A stretch of 46,745 nucleotides of DNA from Candidatus Tidjanibacter faecipullorum. GTDB taxonomy: Bacteria; Bacteroidota; Bacteroidia; Bacteroidales; Rikenellaceae. Under the pieces are notes generated by a model. The model searched no databases. It was not told the DNA's origin and worked only from the letters and a program-made list of their open reading frames with translations. The translations under genes were made by a program, and so were the position numbers. The stretch's first letter is position 1. Every line of letters starts with the position of its first letter. The stretch covers positions 1-46,745 of the forward strand of contig DXCC01000021.1 of the NCBI GenBank assembly GCA_019116245.1. Direction: 5' to 3'. This document shows, one piece after another, positions 40,361 through 46,745 of this stretch.

Positions 40361-41506
40361 TTATTTGTTTTCGTATTTCCGGACGAAAACAAACAACAGG
40401 AAAAACCCGAGCAGCGCGAACGGCGCACCCAGCAGGGCCGGATAACGGTAGTCCAGACCCGCTGCCAGGGGCAGTCCGCCGCAGAAGGCACCCAGCGCAT
40501 TGCCAAGGTTGAAGGCCACCTGCACGCTGGCCGCTCCGAGCAGTTCACCGCCCTTGGAATAACGGATCAGCAACAGTTGCTGGGGGCTGGAGACACCGAA
40601 CAGGCCGAATGTGCAGAGACACATCAACAGCACCGCCAGCCAGGGAATGGCGGCTCCGAAAAAGATGCCGGTCAGCACCAGGGCCAGCATCCCCTGCAGG
40701 ACGGCGGCCACGCGACCGGGCGTATAGCGGTCGGCCAGACGGCCGCCCGTCAGATTGCCGGCCACCATGCCGAAACCGGCCAGTACCATCAGAAAGGTCA
40801 GACTGGAGGGTGCGAATCCCGACACCTGGGTCAGCATGGGACTGACATAGCTGTACCAGCAGAAGACGCCGCCGTTGCCGAGCATCGTGGCGCCGAGCAG
40901 CAGCCACGGCGCCGGCGTGCGGAGAAACCGGAACTGACCGCGGAACCCCGTATCGGGCAGCTTCTCAACCTGCGGCACCCACCGCCAGATGAAATAGAGG
41001 ATGGCTACCCCCAGCAGCCCCCCCAGCAGGAAGGGAAGCCGCCACGAAATCTGCGAACTGAGAGCCGTGCCGAGCGGCACGCCGAACAGATTGGCGATGG
41101 TCATGCCGGCCACCATGATCGAAACGGCCTGGGAGGACTTGCCCCGGTCGGCCAGCTTGTCGGCCACGATCGATCCGACGCCGAAATAGGCGCCGTGGGG
41201 CAGACCGGAGATGAAACGTGCCGCCAGCAGCATGCCGTAGCTGCGGGAGAGCGCGGCACAGAGGTTACCGGTGATGATGATGCCGGCCAGCACCAGCAGG
41301 ATATGTTTCAACTGGCACCGGCGGGCCAGCACCAGCAGCGGAGCACCGACACACACCCCGATGGCATAGGCCGAAACCAGATGGCCGGCCGTGGGAATGG
41401 AGATGCCCAGATCGGCGGCCACGTCGGGCAGAATGCCCATCATGATAAATTCGGCGATGCCCAGTCCGAGGGTACCGAACGCGAGGGCAATCAAACTTTT
41501 TTTCAT
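40361..41506 (-). CDS. MFS transporter (DHA1, AraJ-like)
   Basis: A 381-residue 12-helix transporter from the ATG at 41506 (MKKSLIALAFG). Motif A-like sequence appears as LVLARRCQLKHILL after helix 2 and GGRLADRYTPGRV after helix 8, and the fifth-helix region has GLPHGAYFGVGS, typical of AraJ-type sugar/drug efflux proteins. It uses the proton gradient to export an unknown compound. Own promoter (41535-41542); separate from the ABC pump by 219 bp. Confidence 0.92.
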   Translation of the reverse strand: MKKSLIALAFGTLGLGIAEFIMMGILPDVAADLGISIPTAGHLVSAYAIGVCVGAPLLVLARRCQLKHILLVLAGIIITGNLCAALSRSYGMLLAARFISGLPHGAYFGVGSIVADKLADRGKSSQAVSIMVAGMTIANLFGVPLGTALSSQISWRLPFLLGGLLGVAILYFIWRWVPQVEKLPDTGFRGQFRFLRTPAPWLLLGATMLGNGGVFCWYSYVSPMLTQVSGFAPSSLTFLMVLAGFGMVAGNLTGGRLADRYTPGRVAAVLQGMLALVLTGIFFGAAIPWLAVLLMCLCTFGLFGVSSPQQLLLIRYSKGGELLGAASVQVAFNLGNALGAFCGGLPLAAGLDYRYPALLGAPFALLGFFLLFVFVRKYENK

Positions 41507-41534
41507 GACACACAAAAAAAAATCTACCGAGCCG

Positions 41535-41542
41535 CAAAGATA
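41535..41542 (-). promoter_or_regulatory. -7 box of the MFS gene
   Basis: The minus strand reads TATCTTTG, matching TAnnTTTG, 28 bp upstream of the ATG, with a TTGA about 18 bp further up. Confidence 0.55.
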
Positions 41543-41713
41543 GCATCTGTCCCGTCAGATCAACCCTGCGACCGGCTTTCACCCGTTTTTTTTATCTGCC
41601 AACCCTTATGACAAATTGACAGTAGCCTGTTTTGGCAAGCAATTTGCATCTCCTGAAAGAGCCGGTCGTCGGACCGGTCAGCAATACGACAAACAAAAAC
41701 AAACAAGCCATAT

Positions 41714-44314
41714 ATGAACATCAACACGTTAACCATCAAAGCGCAGGAGGCCCTGCAGGCGGCTCTCTCTGCGGCTGCGGCCGCTTCCAATCAGGCGGTG
41801 GAGCCGGCGCACATCCTTTCGGCCCTGATCGCCGAGGATGACTCGCTGGACGCCTACCTCTTGAAACGAATCGGCGTGAACGTTGCGCCGTTGCGCAACG
41901 AGGTGCAGCGCGTTATCAACAGCCTGCCGAAGGTTTCTGGAGGCGGTGAAAACTACTTCTCGCAAGCCTCCACGCGTGTCATTCAGAAAGCGGTCGACTA
42001 CACGACCACCTTCGCCGACAAGTTCGCTTCGGTCGAGCACCTGCTGCTCGGTCTGCTGGCCGACGGCGGCGACATTGCCCGTCTGCTGAAAGGCAGCGGC
42101 GTGTCGGAAAAGGAGCTGATCGCCGCCATCAAGGAGATCCGCAAGGGCGGTTCGATCGACAGCCAGACCTCCGACCAGGTCTTCGATGCGCTGGGCAAGT
42201 ATGCCATCAACCTGAACGAGATGGCGCGCAGCGGCAAACTCGATCCCGTGATCGGTCGTGACGAGGAGATCCGCCGTGTGCTGCAGATCCTTTCGCGCCG
42301 TACCAAGAACAATCCTATTCTGGTCGGCGAGGCAGGTGTCGGTAAAACGGCCATCGCGGAAGGCATCGCCCACCGTATCGTCAACGGCGACGTGCCCGAG
42401 AACCTGAAGAGCAAACAGATCTTCTCGCTCGACATGGGTGCGCTGGTTGCCGGTGCGAAATACAAAGGCGAATTCGAGGAGCGACTCAAAGGCGTCGTAC
42501 AGGAGGTGATCTCCTCCGAGGGCGAGATCCTGCTCTTCATCGATGAGATCCACACCCTCGTGGGCGCCGGCAAGGGCGAGGGCGCCATGGATGCGGCCAA
42601 CATCCTGAAACCGGCCCTGGCACGAGGCGAACTGCGTACGATCGGTGCCACGACCTTCGACGAGTACCAGAAATACTTCGAGCAGGACAAGGCGCTGGAG
42701 CGTCGTTTCCAGAAGGTGATGATCGACGAGCCTTCGACGACCGACGCCATCTCGATCCTGCGTGGTCTGAAGGAGCGTTACGAGAACCACCACAAGGTGC
42801 GGATCAAAGACGAGGCCATCGTTGCGGCCGTCGAGCTCTCGCACCGTTACATCACCTCGCGTTTCCTGCCCGACAAGGCGATCGACCTGGTGGACGAGGC
42901 AGCCGCAAGGTTGCGTCTGGAGATGAACTCCGTGCCGGAGGACATCGACAACCTCGACCGTAAGGTACGTCAGCTGGAGATCGAACGCGAAGGCATCCGC
43001 CGCGAGGGCGACGAGAAGCGCATCGAGGAACTGACGCGCGAAATCGACGACCTCAACGCCCAGCGCAGCGAACTGCGGGCCAAATGGCAGACTGAAAAGG
43101 GCATGATCGACAAGATCCAGAAGAACAAGGAACTGATCGAGCAGCTCAAACAGCAGGCCATCGAAGCGGAGCGTAACGGCGATTACGGTCTGGTGGCCGA
43201 GATTCGCTACGGCAAGATCCGTGACGCCGAGCAGCAGAACGCCACCCTACAGCAGGAGCTGAAGAGCGCCAACGCTTCGCACGGCTCGATGATCAAGGAG
43301 GAGGTCGATGCGGAAGATATCGCCGAAGTGGTTGCCAAATGGACGGGCATTCCCGTCAGCCGCATGCTGGAGAGCGAGCGGACGAAACTGCTCCACCTGG
43401 AGGATGAACTCCACAAACGGGTAGTGGGCCAGGACGAGGCCATCACGGCCATCGCCGATGCCGTGCGCCGGTCGCGTGCCGGTCTGCAGGACGCCCACCG
43501 GCCGATCGGTTCGTTCATCTTCCTCGGTACGACGGGTGTCGGCAAGACGGAGCTGGCCAAGGCTTTGGCCGAATTCCTCTTCGACGACGAGACGATGATG
43601 ACCCGTATCGACATGAGCGAATACCAGGAGCGTCACTCCGTATCGCGACTGATCGGTGCGCCTCCCGGATACGTCGGTTACGACGAGGGCGGCCAGCTCA
43701 CCGAGGCGGTACGACGCAAACCCTACTCGGTCGTGCTGCTCGACGAGATCGAGAAAGCCCATCCGGATGTCTTCAACATCCTGTTGCAGGTGCTTGATGA
43801 CGGTCGTCTGACCGACAACAAGGGTCGTACGGTCGATTTCCGCAACACGATCATCATCATGACCTCCAACATGGGTTCGCACCTCATCATGGAGAACTTC
43901 TCGAAAGGGTACGACGGCGACAAGATCCCGCAGGAGACGATCGACCGCACCCGCAACGAGGTGATCGACATGCTGAAACAGACGCTCAAACCGGAGTTCC
44001 TGAACCGTATCGACGAGATCGTGATGTTCACGCCGCTGACCCGTCGGAACGTCTTCGAGATTGTCGGGATCCAGATCCGCGCCCTGACCCGCATGCTGGC
44101 TTCGAACGGCATCGAGCTGCAGGTAACCGACGCGGCCAAACACTGGCTGGCCGACCACGGTTACGATCCGATGTACGGTGCCCGTCCGGTAAAACGTACG
44201 ATCCAGCGTTACGTGGTGAACGATCTCTCGAAGAAGATCCTCGCCGGCGAAGTGGACAAGGAGCGCCCGATCGTCATCGACATGGCGAACGATGCCTTGA
44301 CCTACCGGAACTAA
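41714..44314 (+). CDS. clpB: ATP-dependent chaperone ClpB
   Basis: A full-length 866-residue disaggregase. N-terminal substrate domain (about 1-145), first AAA+ domain with Walker A GEAGVGKT (about 205), a long middle coiled coil (about 400-530, [19 protein letters not shown]), second AAA+ domain with GTTGVGKT (about 605) and Walker [14 protein letters not shown], and the C-terminal oligomerisation region. It rescues aggregated proteins with DnaK. The internal start near residue 150, used for ClpB-short in some bacteria, is not assessed here. It is divergent from the MFS gene and followed by a terminator. Confidence 0.97.
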   Translation: MNINTLTIKAQEALQAALSAAAAASNQAVEPAHILSALIAEDDSLDAYLLKRIGVNVAPLRNEVQRVINSLPKVSGGGENYFSQASTRVIQKAVDYTTTFADKFASVEHLLLGLLADGGDIARLLKGSGVSEKELIAAIKEIRKGGSIDSQTSDQVFDALGKYAINLNEMARSGKLDPVIGRDEEIRRVLQILSRRTKNNPILVGEAGVGKTAIAEGIAHRIVNGDVPENLKSKQIFSLDMGALVAGAKYKGEFEERLKGVVQEVISSEGEILLFIDEIHTLVGAGKGEGAMDAANILKPALARGELRTIGATTFDEYQKYFEQDKALERRFQKVMIDEPSTTDAISILRGLKERYENHHKVRIKDEAIVAAVELSHRYITSRFLPDKAIDLVDEAAARLRLEMNSVPEDIDNLDRKVRQLEIEREGIRREGDEKRIEELTREIDDLNAQRSELRAKWQTEKGMIDKIQKNKELIEQLKQQAIEAERNGDYGLVAEIRYGKIRDAEQQNATLQQELKSANASHGSMIKEEVDAEDIAEVVAKWTGIPVSRMLESERTKLLHLEDELHKRVVGQDEAITAIADAVRRSRAGLQDAHRPIGSFIFLGTTGVGKTELAKALAEFLFDDETMMTRIDMSEYQERHSVSRLIGAPPGYVGYDEGGQLTEAVRRKPYSVVLLDEIEKAHPDVFNILLQVLDDGRLTDNKGRTVDFRNTIIIMTSNMGSHLIMENFSKGYDGDKIPQETIDRTRNEVIDMLKQTLKPEFLNRIDEIVMFTPLTRRNVFEIVGIQIRALTRMLASNGIELQVTDAAKHWLADHGYDPMYGARPVKRTIQRYVVNDLSKKILAGEVDKERPIVIDMANDALTYRN

Positions 44315-44356
44315 AACCGCTCTGTCGGACAACCTCCGATATCTTTTTCATAGCCA

Positions 44357-44400
44357 ATCCCCCGTATCATGCCCCAAAAGCACGGTACGGGGGATTTTTT
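44357..44400 (+). terminator. Terminator of clpB
   Basis: ATCCCCCGTA (44357-44366) pairs with TACGGGGGAT (44386-44395) and is followed by six T. Confidence 0.85.
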
Positions 44401-44472
44401 ATTGTATCAAAAAACCTATATGGCATATGTTTTGCTACCTGAACAATAGATTCACTCTAACACTAACCGCGT

Positions 44473-45003
44473 ATGAAACGTTACCTCATCGCCCTGCTGT
44501 GCCTGTTGGGAGCTACGACAACCATGGCACAACAAAACAACACCCCGTACCAGAAGTTCAGCTTCATGGCCTACATGGAAATGAGCACCAACTACAGCGA
44601 GACGAATCCGTTCCGAGAGTTTGGCGCTTCGCTGATTCCTACCTACTCGATCACCCGCAACTGGTTTGTCGGCATTCCGATCAACCTCTCTTGCGAACTC
44701 TATAAGAATCAGCTGACCGGTATCAAGAACAACTTCGGCGGTGACTTCCGCCTCGGCGTGACGGCCGGTTACGACTTCCATTGGGATGAGGACGTCTTTA
44801 CGGTTTCCGGAGCCGTGCTGAGTACCCCGCTGATGAACCAAACCCCTCAGTCGCTCTACTATGAACTCGGCGTGAAGTGGAGTCCCAACTACTACATTCC
44901 GTTCCGTCCGATCGTCGGCATCGGTGTACGCTACTACCAGTCCCTGACCAACACGTTCCGTGACGCTGTCTGCTGCTATGTCTGCATGGGTCTGCGCTTC
45001 TGA
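44473..45003 (+). CDS. Small secreted or outer-membrane protein
   Basis: A 176-residue protein with a signal peptide ending ...GATTTMAQ (about 19). The mature part is rich in Tyr, Phe and alternating strands (FGGDFRLGVTAGYDFHW, YYELGVKWSPNYYIPF, PIVGIGVRYYQSL) and ends in Phe (MGLRF), which suggests a small eight-strand beta-barrel of the outer membrane. Family unknown. Single-gene transcript between two terminators. Confidence 0.75.
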   Translation: MKRYLIALLCLLGATTTMAQQNNTPYQKFSFMAYMEMSTNYSETNPFREFGASLIPTYSITRNWFVGIPINLSCELYKNQLTGIKNNFGGDFRLGVTAGYDFHWDEDVFTVSGAVLSTPLMNQTPQSLYYELGVKWSPNYYIPFRPIVGIGVRYYQSLTNTFRDAVCCYVCMGLRF

Positions 45004-45027
45004 GGCATCCCTATCCATAAAAACAAC

Positions 45028-45060
45028 ATGACCCGGAAACCATTCGGTTTTCCGGGTCAT
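45028..45060. terminator. Terminator between the barrel gene and the fimbrillin-like gene
   Basis: ATGACCCGGAAAC (45028-45040) pairs with GTTTTCCGGGTCAT (45047-45060, one bulged T), followed by TTTCTT. It lies between convergent genes. Confidence 0.8.
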
Positions 45061-45083
45061 TTTCTTACTGTCTCCTTCCGTCG

Positions 45084-46421
45084 TCAGCGATACCAGATGC
45101 GGATGCTGCGGATCCGGGCCGACTGCAATGTGCCCGTATGGGCAATCCGAAAATAGCGGGACGCTGCGTCACCGGCCTCAAAGGTATTGACCCCTTCCGA
45201 CGCTCCGCCGGCTGACGTACCGCCTTCCGGCGTGGCACCGATCGTCACCGTCGTATAGCGGGCTCCGAGCGCCGTGGCGAAATCCACCTCGATCCGCTGA
45301 ATGGCTCCCGGAACAGGTGTCGTATTATACAATGTTCCCGTCTGGGTTGCCAGATCAAGCCAGGTCTCCTCCCCGTCGGGCACCTGCCGCAACCGCTCAT
45401 AACAGAGGGTCACGCCGTCCAGTTCAGCCGACCCGGAACCGTACACGGTTCCGGTGGTCAGTGTTCCGGCATCCACCGCCATGACCTGCACCGGATCGTA
45501 CCGGTCACTGTCACGGAAACGGAGCGTCTGCACCTTCACCACCCCCGAACGGATCGGCAGACCGCCGCGTTCCATGGTCAATGTCCCACCCGAAGCGGTC
45601 CGGATGGTCAGTATCACCGTTTCATACGTAGCGGGCATCATGGCAAACCAGCATTCGGTCAGTTCGCCGACCGTCAATCGTGCCGCCGAAAAATCGACCG
45701 TCAGCCGATCGGTCGTCTCGGCGCCCGGTGTCATGGACCAGGTTCCCGCCTCATCGTCGATGGCCAGATGGTACACACCGGCTACGGGTTGTTCGGCGGC
45801 AGCCAGTTCGACCGCCACGACCTGTTCATCGGCCGCCTCGGCCGGCAGTCCCTCAAACAACAGCCGCAGATACCCCGTATGGTGACGGAACCGGAAAGCC
45901 GACGTGTGCAGGGTTCCGCTCTCCGGCAGTTCGGCCATCACCGGAGCCGAACACATCACCACGGCCGCCGGATCGAATGATCCCGCCACCCATTGCTGCC
46001 CGGCCGGAAACCGGAAAGCGTCCTCGTCCGGCGCCGTCAGCAGATCGTACGGATAGAAGGCATACAACGCCTGACGGCTGCCCGGCGTACCCAGGGCCTC
46101 GCCCTCGAACAAGAGGTAATCGGGATCAAACGGATACGCCTCCGACTGAAGGAAGCAGCGCCAGCGCACCCCGCCGTCACTGACCCGGCCGCCCGCTTCG
46201 CAGGCTGCCACGGCCAGCCGGTCCGTTTTCGTCCAGCTGACCCGTCCCCGGTCTCCGTCGTACATCACCCGGCTTTCCGCCTCACCGGACCAGGCTCCGG
46301 CCACAATCCGCACCGGCTGCGCTTCTGCCATCCGCTCCGGCCGGCTGCAGGCCGTAACGCAAACCAGCCCCGCAAGGGCCACAACGCCGATTTTCAGCGC
46401 CCTGTCATGTCCTACGCCCAT
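45084..46421 (-). CDS. Fimbrillin-like (Mfa-like) lipoprotein
   Basis: A 445-residue protein with a lipoprotein signal whose lipobox is LVCVTAC (Cys about 25), so it is exported and lipidated. The mature part is strand-rich with two repeated beta domains; the pattern (VSWTKTDRLAVAA, LYAFYPYDLLTAP, FRFRHHTGYLRLLFEGLP, WFAMMPATYETVILTIRT) is that of Mfa-like/fimbrillin family proteins of Bacteroidales. Such proteins are pilus shaft or tip subunits or anchored surface proteins. It starts 5 bp after the 55-residue gene. Confidence 0.8.
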   Translation of the reverse strand: MGVGHDRALKIGVVALAGLVCVTACSRPERMAEAQPVRIVAGAWSGEAESRVMYDGDRGRVSWTKTDRLAVAACEAGGRVSDGGVRWRCFLQSEAYPFDPDYLLFEGEALGTPGSRQALYAFYPYDLLTAPDEDAFRFPAGQQWVAGSFDPAAVVMCSAPVMAELPESGTLHTSAFRFRHHTGYLRLLFEGLPAEAADEQVVAVELAAAEQPVAGVYHLAIDDEAGTWSMTPGAETTDRLTVDFSAARLTVGELTECWFAMMPATYETVILTIRTASGGTLTMERGGLPIRSGVVKVQTLRFRDSDRYDPVQVMAVDAGTLTTGTVYGSGSAELDGVTLCYERLRQVPDGEETWLDLATQTGTLYNTTPVPGAIQRIEVDFATALGARYTTVTIGATPEGGTSAGGASEGVNTFEAGDAASRYFRIAHTGTLQSARIRSIRIWYR

Positions 46422-46426
46422 ATCCG

Positions 46427-46594
46427 CTACCAGTTCAGATCCGTATCGTCCGTCACCAGGTCGTCACCGGCTGCGCCTGCTTCGCCGAAGGACTGGGCCA
46501 TGCCCTGTTCCGGTTGTATTTCCAATTGTTCCACCAGCGGCCGCACATAGACCGACCGCTGCCAGTTTTTGGTATTTCCGTGTATAGATTCCAT
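46427..46594 (-). CDS. 55-residue protein before the fimbrillin-like gene
   Basis: ATG at 46594 to TAG at 46427. The sequence has YVRPLVEQLEIQPEQGMAQS and an acidic end DDTDLNW. No signal peptide. Small proteins of this shape (a short Pro-Val-Glu-Gly segment followed by an acidic tail ending in Trp) often precede fimbrillin-like genes in Bacteroidales. Translation is coupled to the downstream lipoprotein gene. Function unknown. Confidence 0.7.
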   Translation of the reverse strand: MESIHGNTKNWQRSVYVRPLVEQLEIQPEQGMAQSFGEAGAAGDDLVTDDTDLNW

Positions 46595-46669
46595 AGTTGT
46601 TCGTGTTGAGGCACAAGGTAGTGTTTCAAACAGTGTGTCCGGAGTAAGCCTTCAGACCTCTTAGTTTTG

Positions 46670-46677
46670 CAAATATA
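46670..46677 (-). promoter_or_regulatory. -7 box of the fimbrillin-like operon
   Basis: The minus strand reads TATATTTG, an exact match to TAnnTTTG, 76 bp upstream of the 55-residue gene. Confidence 0.6.
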
Positions 46678-46692
46678 TCAATTTATCTGTTA

Positions 46693-46719
46693 CTTCATTG
46701 GCAGGGCCTGCCAATGAAG
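46693..46719. promoter_or_regulatory. 27-bp perfect palindrome upstream of the fimbrillin-like operon
   Basis: CTTCATTGGCAGG, a single G, then CCTGCCAATGAAG. It lies 15-42 bp upstream of the -7 box, over the -33 region, and is followed by ATTTTTT on the plus strand. It could be an operator or a plus-strand terminator; no plus-strand gene ends here. Confidence 0.55.
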
Positions 46720-46745
46720 ATTTTTTCATTCGTCCGGGAACAGGT

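Overview
The window looks like a chromosome segment of a gut Bacteroidales, most likely Alistipes (Rikenellaceae). This is inferred from GC-rich core genes, several promoters with the Bacteroidetes -7 box TAnnTTTG, starts mostly without Shine-Dalgarno sequences, a fimbrillin-like lipoprotein and a bile-acid/steroid A-ring reduction cluster. No ribosomal RNA, tRNA or CRISPR array is present.

Region 1 (1-7860) is AT-richer accessory DNA. An IS256-family transposase runs off the left edge and abuts a truncated hypothetical gene. Next, all on the minus strand, is a TetR regulator followed by methyltransferase, ABC exporter, methyltransferase, ABC exporter. The TetR gene and the first methyltransferase share a motif just upstream of their starts, and an intrinsic terminator separates them. 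Between this cassette and the core genome lies a 164-nt element of nested inverted repeats with no gene.

Region 2 (7898-16207) is core: dCMP deaminase, TsaB, SmpB, DnaG, a DUF2148 protein, RecJ, LipB and LipA on the minus strand, then a TM2-domain gene on the plus strand.

Region 3 (16207-29906) is a 13.7 kb integrated element bounded by a perfect 16-bp direct repeat (ATGCCTCCCAAGCATC). The core repeat begins at the last base of the TM2 stop codon and is also the 5' end of the DUF2752 gene at the far side, so the element sits in what was a TGATG stop/start overlap. It encodes a tyrosine integrase, an XRE repressor with RhuM and ORF6N genes on the plus strand, an opposing early operon, DNA-binding proteins, a DUF6291-type replication protein with internal 33-bp repeats, a DnaB helicase, a probable tail assembly chaperone and an intact 1471-residue tape measure protein. 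No capsid, portal, terminase, baseplate or lysis gene is visible. It resembles a phage satellite that carries its own tail-length module, or a strongly reduced prophage. This is the most unusual feature of the window.

Region 4 (29891-34021) is DUF2752, then a tight four-gene operon: Pr6Pr membrane protein, steroid 5-alpha-reductase homologue, BaiCD-like flavoprotein and short-chain dehydrogenase. The last three match the 5AR/5BR/3beta-HSDH gene set known from Bacteroidetes that make isoallo-bile acids.

Region 5 (34046-41506) is a minus-strand efflux operon (TolC, HlyD-type lipoprotein, two ABC ATPases, two ABC-2 permeases) and a separate MFS transporter. Region 6 (41714-46745) is ClpB, a small secreted protein, and a fimbrillin-like lipoprotein preceded by a 55-codon gene and a 27-bp palindrome.
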